Shown: positions 37,101 to 45,085 of the stretch, in pieces
Layout of the letters: each line of letters begins with the position of its first letter
Position numbering within the stretch: the stretch's first letter is position 1
Assembly: GCA_015061285.1 (NCBI GenBank)
Contig: SUWW01000006.1
Coordinates: forward strand, 124,001 to 188,000
Source of the DNA: Bacteroidales bacterium
GTDB taxonomy: Bacteria > Bacteroidota > Bacteroidia > Bacteroidales > Marinilabiliaceae
Length of the DNA: 64,000 bases
Direction: 5' to 3'
Notes under the pieces: generated by a model
Seen by the model: only the letters and a program-made list of their open reading frames with translations
What the model was told of the DNA's origin: nothing
The model's database searches: none
Program-made: the position numbers and the translations under genes

Positions 37101-37256
37101 TGGGCAGCTATGGGAACCACATGGAATGAGAGCATTCGCCCATACGACATGTTGGGAAATGCCGGTCGTATTGTGCCTACATCGGTTAATAATGCACAAA
37201 ATGTTGGTGTAGAACTTGAAATACCTGCCAACGACGGCATATTGTTGATGTTCTAA
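34176..37256 (+). CDS. fusion: exported PBP4-type D-Ala-D-Ala carboxypeptidase (S13) + GH13 alpha-amylase
   Basis: 1026 residues from ATG 34176 (MKRTLYTLLLLLLPL, signal peptide to ~ALAQ). Residues ~25-465 are an S13 serine peptidase: SxxK in VTPASLTKLF (Ser57/Lys60), SxN in TNRHSVNLFAD and KTG in FRGKTGSMEGV. From Met474 (MKPVIYQMFTRLFG) it is a complete GH13 domain with all four regions: VIIDFVPNH, GFRVDMVEM (nucleophile Asp), FIGEAYD (acid Glu) and FMENHDEQ. There is no stop or frame disturbance at the junction. Related GH13 enzymes I know from Bacteroidales start at this Met, stand alone and lack signal peptides. The fusion would put an amylase in the periplasm. Confidence 0.85.
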   Translation: MKRTLYTLLLLLLPLHCALAQDDLSEVGHTYVCSIVDLHTGKSVYTYDANRKVTPASLTKLFTTAAAISTLGPNATINTPVYYNKETFTLTIVGKADVTLGSRYFSEYSIDVFAQQLASELAKRNIVSIRNLVFEYGYISERPMASHRLRCDEANYFGAIPTDFTYADNTLAITLESPRGIGSECKVIDVVPSIGDKVRSFVTTYTKNGDSAYVYFNDDGTLLLDGHIPCAKGKFVVKAANNTTPEQFASAFTSALKSKGISVSKSEVAVDSKNRGELVYKYESPQISAIATQTNRHSVNLFADALLLHLGGKSSTTWNAGVKALKSFCNKNGIYNVKFTDGSGLSPINEVTARDMTNLLVAMHNSPYADAYERTLAVSGAEGTLSNFGRGTWLEHNFRGKTGSMEGVYGIAGIFTYKGRSYAACQIVNHATSSRRELRDMLQNKLLKIMKQYADQPTPSVSNSEVSNIKYHYMKPVIYQMFTRLFGNTNSTRKHNGTIEENGCGKLNDINDAALESLKSLGITHVWYTGVIRHASTTHYPFMTQHMNANVVKGKAGSPYAICDYYDVDPDLAVDVDNRLDEFKQLIERTHLHGMKVIIDFVPNHVARCYHSEVKSVQFGENDDTTVVFAPNNNFYYQVGQPFQSPVSNLDEAYVENPAKASGNDAFTTTPNVNDWYETVKLNYGVDYRDGSKHFSPTPDTWLKMRDILRYWVSMGVDGFRVDMVEMVPAEFWRWVISQITMVHPHVIFIGEAYDMNKYRDYISAGFNYLYDKVNFYDVVRGVLAGGHNAQEIANTWRRTQDINKNMLYFMENHDEQRIASDYFAGDANKAKPAMMLAALLSRGATMVYFGQELGEKGMDNEGFSGCDGRTTIFDYWGIQSVQQWVGNHTYDEEKLPDETRNLRQWYAKLLNLLNKEEALAYGEIYDLMMSSQHVSVDSSKIYAFVRYYDKRRFLVAVNFADHRQHINLRIPHEVWAAMGTTWNESIRPYDMLGNAGRIVPTSVNNAQNVGVELEIPANDGILLMF

Positions 37257-37714
37257 AGAGTTAAATTGTATATAAAAATATTATAGAGAGGGTGTTGCGT
37301 TATGCACCTTCTCTATTTTTGTTATGTAGAAAATTATCACAAATTATCCCCATTTGACACGCAATTTAGAACGGAAAAAATTTATCAAACCGCTCTTGTG
37401 ACATATTGTAGTAAATATCTGCTTGTTAACACTTTTTGTCAATTACTTGTTGATAACTTATTTCTCGAGGTGTCTATAAAACTACTAATTTCGTTAGCGT
37501 TAAACGTCAGGTGATGAGTAAATCATTGATGTTGTTAGCAGATAATCAGTTATTTACCGGATTTGATTTTTCTATAATGTTGAAGATGAGCCGGTTTTGA
37601 AAATGTGATTATAAAGTGTTAATAACCCTGTCGATAACATGTTGAAAAACGCGAAGAATAATTGGAATATAACCAAATAGTCAATAATCAACATCTCAAT
37701 TATCAAAAGGCAAG
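37257..37714 (+). other. 458-bp AT-rich region before nrdD with DnaA-box-like sites
   Basis: Contains the terminator at 37285-37320 and five 9-mers close to the DnaA box TTATCCACA: TTATCACAA (37334), TTATCCCCA (37344), TTATCAAAC (37382), TTATCAACA (minus strand, 37448-37456) and TTATCGACA (minus, 37629-37637). No ORF is credible and no clear TAnnTTTG promoter was found. It could be a DnaA-responsive nrdDG control region or a minor origin-like site (inference). Confidence 0.45.
37285..37320 (+). terminator. terminator after S13-GH13 gene
   Basis: AGAGAGGGTG pairs with CACCTTCTCT around a 10-nt loop, followed by ATTTTT. Confidence 0.75.
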
Positions 37715-39922
37715 ATGATACAAACAGTCGTAAAACGTGATGGGCGAACAGTAGGCTTCAACAAAGAAAAGATATGTGCAGCCATTCGCCGTGCAATGCT
37801 TCACTCGGAGAAAGGAGAAGATGAAGCTCTGATTAATCAAATCGCAGACAGAATTGAGATCTCGGGTAAAGAGAGAATGTCTGTTGAATCTATTCAAGAT
37901 GAAGTTGAAGAGGAACTTATGCGTAGCCCGCGTAAGGAAGTAGCGCGTTTGTATATATCGTACAGAAATCAGCGTACAACGGCACGTAAGGCTAAAACGC
38001 GTCAGATTTTCTTGGATATAATCGAGGCAAAATCGAACGATGTAACGCGCGAGAATGCTAACATGAATGCCGATACGCCGGCTGGTATGATGATGAAATT
38101 CTCATCGGAAACCACAAAGCCTTTTGTGGATGATTATCTATTGACGGAAGAGGCGCGTTCGGCTGTTGAGCATGGATACCTACATATACACGATAAAGAT
38201 TATTATCCAACGAAGAGCTTAACTTGTGTGCAGCATCCATTGGATAAGATTTTACGTCACGGATTTTTTGCTGGCCATGGCGAGTCGCGCCCTGCTAAGC
38301 GTATTGAGACGGCAAGTATACTTGGTTGTATATCGATGGAAACGGCTCAAAATGAGATGCATGGTGGTCAAGCAATTCCTGCATTCGACTTCTATTTGGC
38401 TCCATACGTACGCTTAAGCTACATTGAAGAGGTGAAAATTTTGGAACAGTTCAATGGTGCTGATTATAGCCATTTGTATAATGCTCCAATCGACGATTAT
38501 CTAACATTGCCTCTCGATGGTCTCACTGGTGATGATCGCGTTCGCCAGCATGCTATAAATAAGACTGTAGCGCGTGTGCATCAGTCGATGGAGGCGTTCA
38601 TACATAATATGAATACCATTCATTCTCGTGGCGGCAATCAGGTGGTCTTTAGCTCAATAAACTATGGCTCCGATACGTCGGCTGAAGGTCGTTGTATCAT
38701 TCGTGAGATTTTGAAATCTACATACGAAGGTGTTGGAAATGGTTCTACGGCAATCTTCCCAATACAAATTTGGAAGAAGAAACGCGGAGTGAACTACCTC
38801 CCAACCGATCGTAACTACGACCTATATTGCTTAGCTTGCAAAGTGTCGGCTCGTCGATTCTTCCCGAATTTCCTCAACCTTGATGCAACGTTCAATCATC
38901 ATGAGAAATGGAATATAGAAGATCCTCAGCGTTACCAATACGAAGTGGCTACGATGGGCTGTCGTACGCGTGTGTTTGAAAATCGTTTTGGTGATAAGAC
39001 ATCTATCGGTCGTGGCAACCTCTCGTTCTCTACCGTAAATATTGTACGTATAGCTATAGAGTGCATGAATTTCGTGGACAAAGAAGAGCGTATTAAGCGT
39101 TTCTTCACACGATTGGATGAGGTTCTCGATATTACTGCTAAACAGCTACACGATCGCTTTGAATTCCAAAAAACGGCGCGTGCAAAGCAGTTTCCATTGC
39201 TTATGTCGGCTCTTTGGGTTGGCTCTGAAAAGTTGAAACCCGAAGATCCTATAGAGTCTGTCATTAATCAAGGCACTCTTGGCATTGGCTTTATAGGTCT
39301 CGCAGAATGTCTTGTTGCACTTGTTGGCAAGCATCATGGCGAATCGGAAGAGGCTCAAGCTCTCGGTATAGAGATTATTACTCACATGCGCGACAGAGTT
39401 AACGACTACAGTGCTAAGTATCAGCATAACTATTCAGTGCTTGCTACTCCTGCAGAAGGTTTGTCGGGTAAGTTTACCAGAATGGATAAAAAGAGTTTTG
39501 GTGTGATAAAAGGAGTTACCGACCGCGACTACTATACCAATTCGAACCATGTACCTGTGTATTATAAATGCAGTGCGGCACACAAAGCACAAGTTGAAGC
39601 TCCATATCACGATTTGACGCGTGGTGGTCATATCTTCTACATAGAAATTGATGGCGATGCAACACATAATCCTAATGCAGTCATGAATTTTGTAGACCTT
39701 ATGGATAAATACAATATGGGTTATGGCTCTGTTAATCACAATCGAAACCGTTGCATGGATTGTGGATACGAAAATGCAGACAAAGAAATGACCACTTGCC
39801 CTAAGTGTCAAGGTACTAATATCGATAAATTGCAGCGTATCACGGGTTATCTCGTTGGTACTACTGATAGATGGAATTCTGCAAAATTATCGGAGTTAAA
39901 AGATCGTGTTACACATGACTAA
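37715..39922 (+). CDS. nrdD: anaerobic ribonucleoside-triphosphate reductase
   Basis: 735-residue oxygen-sensitive glycyl-radical enzyme that reduces ribonucleotides to deoxyribonucleotides. The N-terminal ATP-cone (residues ~1-90, VVKRDGRTVGFNKEKICAAI) gives allosteric control. The C-terminus has a zinc site CMDCG...CPKC and the glycyl radical loop RITGYLVGTTDRWN. The stop overlaps the nrdG start (ATGACTAA), so the pair is translationally coupled. It indicates anaerobic growth. Confidence 0.96.
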   Translation: MIQTVVKRDGRTVGFNKEKICAAIRRAMLHSEKGEDEALINQIADRIEISGKERMSVESIQDEVEEELMRSPRKEVARLYISYRNQRTTARKAKTRQIFLDIIEAKSNDVTRENANMNADTPAGMMMKFSSETTKPFVDDYLLTEEARSAVEHGYLHIHDKDYYPTKSLTCVQHPLDKILRHGFFAGHGESRPAKRIETASILGCISMETAQNEMHGGQAIPAFDFYLAPYVRLSYIEEVKILEQFNGADYSHLYNAPIDDYLTLPLDGLTGDDRVRQHAINKTVARVHQSMEAFIHNMNTIHSRGGNQVVFSSINYGSDTSAEGRCIIREILKSTYEGVGNGSTAIFPIQIWKKKRGVNYLPTDRNYDLYCLACKVSARRFFPNFLNLDATFNHHEKWNIEDPQRYQYEVATMGCRTRVFENRFGDKTSIGRGNLSFSTVNIVRIAIECMNFVDKEERIKRFFTRLDEVLDITAKQLHDRFEFQKTARAKQFPLLMSALWVGSEKLKPEDPIESVINQGTLGIGFIGLAECLVALVGKHHGESEEAQALGIEIITHMRDRVNDYSAKYQHNYSVLATPAEGLSGKFTRMDKKSFGVIKGVTDRDYYTNSNHVPVYYKCSAAHKAQVEAPYHDLTRGGHIFYIEIDGDATHNPNAVMNFVDLMDKYNMGYGSVNHNRNRCMDCGYENADKEMTTCPKCQGTNIDKLQRITGYLVGTTDRWNSAKLSELKDRVTHD

Positions 39923-40445
39923 AATATCGTTACTCAAGATAGTAGAATCGACAACTGTAGATGGACCGGGGTTTCGTACCTCGGTCTATTGTGCAGGTTG
40001 TGTTAATGCTTGCCCTGGCTGTCACAATCCGCAGTCGTGGGATATTATGCATGGCGTAATGACTGATGTGGAAGAGATTGCCAATCGCATCCTTGCCGAC
40101 GACCTTTGCAATGTAACATTTTCGGGCGGTGACCCAATGTTTCAGCCTTTGGCATTCGCCGAGTTAGCGCGCATCATTAAGCAGCGTTCTAATAAGGATA
40201 TTTGGTGTTATACTGGCTATACTTATGAACGCATAATAAAAGATGCCGAAAAACGTCAGTTGCTTGAACTTGTCGATGTGCTCGTCGATGGTCCTTTTGT
40301 GAAGTCGCTTGCGAATGAAGATTTGCTTTTCCGCGGTAGTAGCAATCAGCGACTTATAGATGTCAAGAAATCATTGGAGGCTGGGCATGTAGTGCTCTTT
40401 GAGTATAATCCCTTTCCAGAGTTTGTAACGCATATTTTGAACTAA
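39915..40445 (+). CDS. nrdG: anaerobic ribonucleotide reductase activase
   Basis: Radical-SAM activase that installs the glycyl radical on NrdD. The start is taken at ATG 39915 (MTKISLLKIVES), overlapping the nrdD stop by 8 bp and giving 176 residues; an ATG three codons earlier is possible. The cluster motif is CVNACPGCHN (CxxxCxxC) after VDGPGFRTSVYCAG. VTFSGGDPMFQ is the conserved GGDP block. Small, as usual for NrdG. Confidence 0.94.
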   Translation: MTKISLLKIVESTTVDGPGFRTSVYCAGCVNACPGCHNPQSWDIMHGVMTDVEEIANRILADDLCNVTFSGGDPMFQPLAFAELARIIKQRSNKDIWCYTGYTYERIIKDAEKRQLLELVDVLVDGPFVKSLANEDLLFRGSSNQRLIDVKKSLEAGHVVLFEYNPFPEFVTHILN

Positions 40446-40449
40446 AAAA

Positions 40450-41091
40450 TTGGAGTCGGTAGCATTTGTACAGTGGTGTCTTGAACATCTAAACTATTTT
40501 ACTGTTATGGTATTGATGGCAATCGAAAGCTCATTCATACCATTCCCCTCAGAGATTGTAGTGCCTCCCGCAGCATATCATGCTGCCAAAACGGGCGATA
40601 TGAACATAGTGTTGCTAATAATTATGGCCACTATAGGAGCGCTAATTGGCTCACTTGTCAACTATGCTTTGGCCTATTGGGTTGGTCGCCCTATTGTGTA
40701 TCGTTTTGCGAATAGCCGTTTCGGGCATATGTGTTTGCTCGATGAACAAAAAGTGCGTACTGCAGAGGACTTTTTCGATAAACATGGTGCAATATCAACA
40801 TTTATCGGTCGACTCATTCCTGCTGTTCGTCAACTTATTTCTATCCCTGCTGGCTTGGCACGTATGCACCTTGGCAAGTTTATACTCTTCACATCGCTTG
40901 GTGCAGGGTTGTGGAATACGGTGCTTGCTTTGGCTGGATACTATTTGCAATCGGCATTCCCTGAAGATCAGATGATGGAAAAGATAATGCACTATAGCAA
41001 TGAGTTCAAGATAATATGCTTGGGGGCTGTTGCTATTGTTGTTGTATATCTACTATATCGATTTTTCAGCCACAAAAAGGTAACCGAATAA
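40450..41091 (+). CDS. DedA family membrane protein
   Basis: 213 residues from a TTG start at 40450, 4 bp after nrdG. The alternative ATG at 40507 would lose part of the N-terminal amphipathic region. Motifs: ESSFIPFPSEIVVPPAAY (~20-37) and FIGRLIPAVRQLISIPAG (~115-132), with about five hydrophobic helices and a basic tail (FFSHKKVTE). DedA proteins are linked to lipid carrier or phospholipid flipping across the inner membrane. Confidence 0.87.
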   Translation: MESVAFVQWCLEHLNYFTVMVLMAIESSFIPFPSEIVVPPAAYHAAKTGDMNIVLLIIMATIGALIGSLVNYALAYWVGRPIVYRFANSRFGHMCLLDEQKVRTAEDFFDKHGAISTFIGRLIPAVRQLISIPAGLARMHLGKFILFTSLGAGLWNTVLALAGYYLQSAFPEDQMMEKIMHYSNEFKIICLGAVAIVVVYLLYRFFSHKKVTE

Positions 41092-41142
41092 TCGGTTGCT
41101 AATATTATTATATAACTATCAACCAGACACATAACAATATAT

Positions 41143-41667
41143 ATGGAGCTAACAGAATTGATGATGCGACGTCGTAGCCATCGCAAGTTTACCGAGGAGG
41201 CTATTTCGAAAGAAGACATAAAGGAATTGCAAAAGGCTGTACTTACGGCGCCTACGTCTAAGAATTGCATGTCGTGGCATTTTGTTTTTGTTTCCGACAA
41301 AGACAAGATTGTAGCATTGTCGAAATGTAAAGAGCATGGAGCTACTTTTATGGAAAACGCTACGCTCGCTATTGCTGTTGTTGGCGATCCTAACAAAACA
41401 GATGTATGGGTTGAAGATAGCTCTATTGCAGCTACATACTTATTGCTAAAAGCCGAAGAATTGGGACTCGGTGCTTGCTGGGTGCAAACTCGTTTGCGCA
41501 GTGATGCTAATGGGAAAATGGCATCCGAAAATGTACGTGAATTGCTCTCTATTCCTAATGGTTATGAGGTTGAGTGCGTTATAGCTATCGGACATAAAGC
41601 CGCCGAACGCACGCCCTATTCTGATGATAAACTGCCATACGACCAAGTGCACATGGAAAAATGGTAG
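41143..41667 (+). CDS. nitroreductase family protein
   Basis: 174-residue FMN-dependent oxidoreductase: MMRRRSHRKFTEEAISKEDI at the N-terminus is the flavin phosphate-binding block, and APTSKNCMSWHFVFV and GLGACWVQTR are the other family blocks. Substrate unknown. It lies just before comF, separated by 7 bp, so the two are probably co-transcribed. Confidence 0.9.
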   Translation: MELTELMMRRRSHRKFTEEAISKEDIKELQKAVLTAPTSKNCMSWHFVFVSDKDKIVALSKCKEHGATFMENATLAIAVVGDPNKTDVWVEDSSIAATYLLLKAEELGLGACWVQTRLRSDANGKMASENVRELLSIPNGYEVECVIAIGHKAAERTPYSDDKLPYDQVHMEKW

Positions 41668-41674
41668 CATTGCG

Positions 41675-42382
41675 ATGTTCGCTTTTTCTCGCATATCTGA
41701 TGGTTTGAGGCAGTTGTTCTTCCCTAACAATTGCTTGATATGCGGCAGGTCGTTGGTGACTGGTGAAGATTGCATCTGCTTGATGTGTATGGCAGCATTG
41801 CCGCGCACGGGATTTGAAAAGTGGCGAGATAATCCGACAGAAAAACGTTTCTGGGGCAAAGTTGATGTCTATTCGGCTTTTTCGGCATATTACTATCGCA
41901 AGGGACAGCCGCTGAGCCACATGATACACGATTTCAAGTATCATAATAATCGTAAAATAGCACTCTATTTAGGTCGGCAAATTGGAGCTATGATAAACAA
42001 AACTCAGATGTCTGCCGATTATGACTGCATAGTTCCAGTGCCGCTTCATTCAAAAAAAATGCTTATTCGAGGCTACAATCAATGTACGTTGCTTGCGCAA
42101 GGAGCGAGCGAAGTGTGTGGTTTGCCTATTGACGAGAGCATACTTGTTCGTGCAAAGCATTCTGTTTCGCAAACAAAGAAAAATCAAGAGACGCGCATAA
42201 CATCGCTAAAAGACACGTTTGTAATTACGCCCGAAGCCGAGCGCCGAGTTGGATTGCGGGTGTTATTGTTGGACGATGTGCTGACAACCGGAGCCACTCT
42301 TGAGTCGTGTTGCAATGCGTTGTCTATAATTCCCAACGTACGCATTGGTATAGTTACACTGGGTATAGCTAATAGCGATTAG
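41675..42382 (+). CDS. comF: ComF family phosphoribosyltransferase-like protein
   Basis: 235 residues from ATG 41675 (MFAFSRISDGLRQLFFP); a longer frame overlaps the nitroreductase. A Cys4 zinc ribbon (CLICGRSLVTGEDCICLMC, ~18-36) is followed by a PRTase domain with PRPP-binding loop VLLLDDVLTTGATLESC (~200-216). ComF proteins assist DNA uptake in competent bacteria. In Bacteroidota the role is unproven. It converges with the ABC operon, with a 12-bp gap. Confidence 0.88.
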   Translation: MFAFSRISDGLRQLFFPNNCLICGRSLVTGEDCICLMCMAALPRTGFEKWRDNPTEKRFWGKVDVYSAFSAYYYRKGQPLSHMIHDFKYHNNRKIALYLGRQIGAMINKTQMSADYDCIVPVPLHSKKMLIRGYNQCTLLAQGASEVCGLPIDESILVRAKHSVSQTKKNQETRITSLKDTFVITPEAERRVGLRVLLLDDVLTTGATLESCCNALSIIPNVRIGIVTLGIANSD

Positions 42383-42394
42383 AAAATTTTCAAT

Positions 42395-43168
42395 TTACAT
42401 CAGCCCTTTCGCCATCATTATTCTCGCTTTACCGTCTATAGATATTTCGCAAATGTCAGTGTGGTAGGCTTTTGTGAGGTTTTGAGCAGTAAGAACATCG
42501 TGCGCATCACCAAAACAGATGCTGCGCCCGTCGGCTAAGATTAATGCTTTGCTGGCAACCGAAATGACTTCGTTAACGTCGTGCGAGACAATAATTATGC
42601 ACATCGTGCGAGCAAGTGTTTTTAGTAGATCGATTATGGCAACTTTATTTGCCAAATCGAGGTTTGCTGTAGGTTCGTCTAAGAGAAGAATTTTGGGCTG
42701 CTGAGCTAACGCTTTAGCAATGCTTGCCAATCGGCGCTCGCCGCCACTCGTTTCGGCAAGTGCTTTATTTTGAAGGTGTGTAATACCAACCGTGTCAATA
42801 GCTTTCGCGACTATTTCGCGGTCGCGGTCGCGGTCGGTGAGCGAAAAGAGACTGCGGAAAGGTGTGCGTCCCATCATCACATAATCATAAATATGCATCT
42901 GTGAAGCCTGGGTCTCTTGCTCTACGCACGCCACTATTTGTGCACGTCGGCGAGTGGTTATGTTGTAACTATTTATATCGGAAAAAAATATGTTGCCGCT
43001 CGTTGGCTTTATATCGCCCACAATGGTTCTAAGCAGAGTGCTCTTGCCGCTGCCGTTAGCGCCTATTATAGCTACAATGTCGCCAATATTGCCACTGAGC
43101 GAAATGTCGCTAATGACCGCACGCTTGTCGTATCCAGCTGTAATATTCTGAATGTCAATTGTATTCAT
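42395..43168 (-). CDS. FecE/BtuD-type ABC transporter ATPase
   Basis: 257 residues. Walker A GANGSGKST (~36-44), ABC signature SGGERRL (~141), Walker B ILLLDEPTANLDLA, and switch His in IIVSHDVNEV. It energises the import system encoded by the two upstream genes. It starts inside the permease gene (14-bp overlap), implying coupled translation. Third and last gene of the operon. Confidence 0.93.
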   Translation of the reverse strand: MNTIDIQNITAGYDKRAVISDISLSGNIGDIVAIIGANGSGKSTLLRTIVGDIKPTSGNIFFSDINSYNITTRRRAQIVACVEQETQASQMHIYDYVMMGRTPFRSLFSLTDRDRDREIVAKAIDTVGITHLQNKALAETSGGERRLASIAKALAQQPKILLLDEPTANLDLANKVAIIDLLKTLARTMCIIIVSHDVNEVISVASKALILADGRSICFGDAHDVLTAQNLTKAYHTDICEISIDGKARIMMAKGLM

Positions 43169-44144
43169 TGCGCTGACGAGATGTTAGGTATATAAACATA
43201 ATGCAGCCGCAAATTCCAGTAATTACGCCCGAAGGTAGTTCGCGAGGGTAGATTATTGTGCGTGCTGCAATGTCGCATAATAGCATAAATGAACTGCCCC
43301 CCATAGCAGCTAATGGCAATATATATCGGTGGTCGTGGCCTGCTATGCGGCGTATGATATGTGGAATAATCATACCTACAAACGCCACTACGCCAACTGC
43401 CGCAACCGAAATTGCCGCCATTAGTGTAGCTATGACGAAAAGCGCAACAATCATCTTCTGACTGTCGATACCAATATGTTGCGCCTCAGCGGTGCCAAGC
43501 GATAATGCATTGATGATGTTGCCCAAAAATGCCGATGCGAAAGTTGCTACTAATGCCGATGCAACGATGAAAATAGCCATCTCTTCCGAGGCGCTATCCA
43601 TCGAACCTATAGACCAACTAATGATTTGCGAGAGGTTCTCGTGCGTCGTTAGGCTCATCAATAAGGTTGTTATAGATGATGTGGCGAAACTTATCATTAT
43701 ACCTATGAGAAGCATAGAGTTGATGTCGCACTTGATAGCACGACGTATGGTTAGTACTACAAACATTGTAAGTAGTCCGCCCAGCAGCGCGCTGATTATG
43801 AGTGCTGACATACCAAACGATATTTGCAGCCCTAAACAGAATGTCACAGCAACGCCCAGCACAGCGCCGCCTGATAGCCCCATGGTGTAAGGCTCTACAA
43901 GTGGATTGCGAAAAAGACCTTGCATGATGCACCCCGACAGAGAAAGTAGTGCGCCAATGCCGATGGTTGTGAGCGTTCGCGGTAGGCGAAGGTGGCGTAT
44001 TATAGTCCATTCTGTCGACTCGTAGCCTATTTTGCCACTGAGAATGTCGATTGCCGATAGTTCGCTGCTGCCTATAGTTATGGAGAGTATAGAAAGCGCA
44101 ACTAATACGATGGCAAATAATATGTATTGAGCCGCTTTGTTCAT
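43155..44144 (-). CDS. FecCD/BtuC-type ABC transporter permease
   Basis: 329 residues, about 10 transmembrane helices. The family motif RLPRTLTTIGIGALLSLSGC followed by IMQGLFRNPLVEPYTMGLSGGA is at ~53-95. A GMIIPHIIRR coupling segment is near 260. It transports iron-siderophore, haem or cobalamin; the sequence does not decide which. Overlaps the binding-protein stop by 4 bp. Confidence 0.93.
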   Translation of the reverse strand: MNKAAQYILFAIVLVALSILSITIGSSELSAIDILSGKIGYESTEWTIIRHLRLPRTLTTIGIGALLSLSGCIMQGLFRNPLVEPYTMGLSGGAVLGVAVTFCLGLQISFGMSALIISALLGGLLTMFVVLTIRRAIKCDINSMLLIGIMISFATSSITTLLMSLTTHENLSQIISWSIGSMDSASEEMAIFIVASALVATFASAFLGNIINALSLGTAEAQHIGIDSQKMIVALFVIATLMAAISVAAVGVVAFVGMIIPHIIRRIAGHDHRYILPLAAMGGSSFMLLCDIAARTIIYPRELPSGVITGICGCIMFIYLTSRQRNEYN

Positions 44145-44941
44145 TTATTGATTACGAAGTTGGCGATTTTTTCAAGCGTTTTGCGGTAGAATGTTGGAGT
44201 AGGGCAGCCCGCCTCATTTTCGTCCACAATTAAGCAATGTGCATTTTTGATTAGCTTGTGCCACTCCATCTCCTCTTCTGTCGCTAAACCTCCCATGGTT
44301 GTGAGTATGATGAAGTCGGGCTTCATACGCACTACAAATTCCTTTGAACACCCACCCGCCACATCTGCGCAGATGTTTGTGCAACCAACACGCGTAATAA
44401 CCTCGTTGAGGTAATAATCTTTAGTTACGGCAAATAGTGGTCTCGAACCAACTTGAAAAAGCATTTTTCCGATGCTGCGCCTCGTTTTGGTGGTTATGCT
44501 ATCTACTATAAAGCGTTCACGTTCAATGATTTTATTTGCAGCATCGGTGCATCTGGCTTCTTGGGCCATGGCGAGCGTTTGTTGGCAAATCTCGTCGAAA
44601 TTATGTGGTGTATTTAGTGTAACTACTCGTATGCCTAATCGTTTTAGTTGAGCAATGGTTTGTGGCTTAGTGAAATACATACAAAAAACCACATCTGGCT
44701 TGAGTGCTACTATCGATTCTATATTTATGTTCAATACGTCGCCAATAACCAGCGAACCTTCTCGTGCGGGGCAATAGCTTGTGCGCCCAACAACTTTGTC
44801 GTCGGCACCAATTTGTTTTAGTGTGTAAGTTACCGATGGTACAAGCGATACAATGCGTTGAGCATCAATCTTGAGCGTAAAAAGTAACGCGCAGAGGAAA
44901 ATTGAAAATTGAAAATTGAGAATTGAATGATTGCAACTCAT
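44141..44941 (-). CDS. periplasmic metal/cobalamin-binding protein (BtuF-like)
   Basis: 266 residues. The helical-backbone metal receptor fold begins RIVSLVPSVTYTLKQIGADD (~29-48). VGDVLNINIESIVALKPDVVF-like and DFIILTTMGG segments are typical of BtuF/FepB. The N-terminal signal peptide contains NFQFSIF encoded by a tandem GAAAATTG repeat. BtuF-like Trp or Tyr gating residues are not clear, so cobalamin is only one option. No cobalamin riboswitch was found upstream. Confidence 0.85.
   Translation of the reverse strand: MSCNHSILNFQFSIFLCALLFTLKIDAQRIVSLVPSVTYTLKQIGADDKVVGRTSYCPAREGSLVIGDVLNINIESIVALKPDVVFCMYFTKPQTIAQLKRLGIRVVTLNTPHNFDEICQQTLAMAQEARCTDAANKIIERERFIVDSITTKTRRSIGKMLFQVGSRPLFAVTKDYYLNEVITRVGCTNICADVAGGCSKEFVVRMKPDFIILTTMGGLATEEEMEWHKLIKNAHCLIVDENEAGCPTPTFYRKTLEKIANFVINK
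44897..44928. repeat. tandem GAAAATTG repeat inside a signal peptide
   Basis: Four units of the GAAAATT type (AAAATTGAAAATTGAAAATT...GAATTGA). They code for the start of the BtuF-like protein's signal peptide. This is a common Bacteroidota spacer repeat. Confidence 0.7.
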
Positions 44942-44949
44942 GGCTGAAT

Positions 44950-45017
44950 AACTTATAACCCCAAACTTAGAACTTATTACCCATTACTTAGAACTTATAA
45001 CTTCCAAACTTATAACT
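44950..45017. repeat. AACTTATAAC / AACTTAGAACTTAT spacer repeats
   Basis: Five imperfect units (ACTTATAAC, AACTTAGAACTTATTAC, ACTTAGAACTTATAAC, AACTTATAAC) fill the gap between the BtuF-like gene and the gyrB terminator. Non-coding. Confidence 0.65.
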
Positions 45018-45051
45018 AAAAAAGGGAGACACCATCACGGCCCTCCCTTTT
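45017..45051 (-). terminator. gyrB terminator
   Basis: AAAAGGGAG and CTCCCTTTT arms with a 13-16 nt loop, downstream of the gyrB stop, with T-runs on both strands. Confidence 0.7.
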
Positions 45052-45085
45052 GATGTGTACACTTTATAAAATTATAACTAACTAA

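Noticed and set aside
37302-37514. 70-codon frame in the gap before nrdD
   Set aside because: Starts inside the terminator hairpin and covers the DnaA-box-like sites; AT-rich chance frame.
44942-45085. Cobalamin riboswitch upstream of the BtuF-like operon
   Set aside because: The gap holds only spacer repeats and the gyrB terminator; no GCCACTG-type B12 box or long structured leader is visible.
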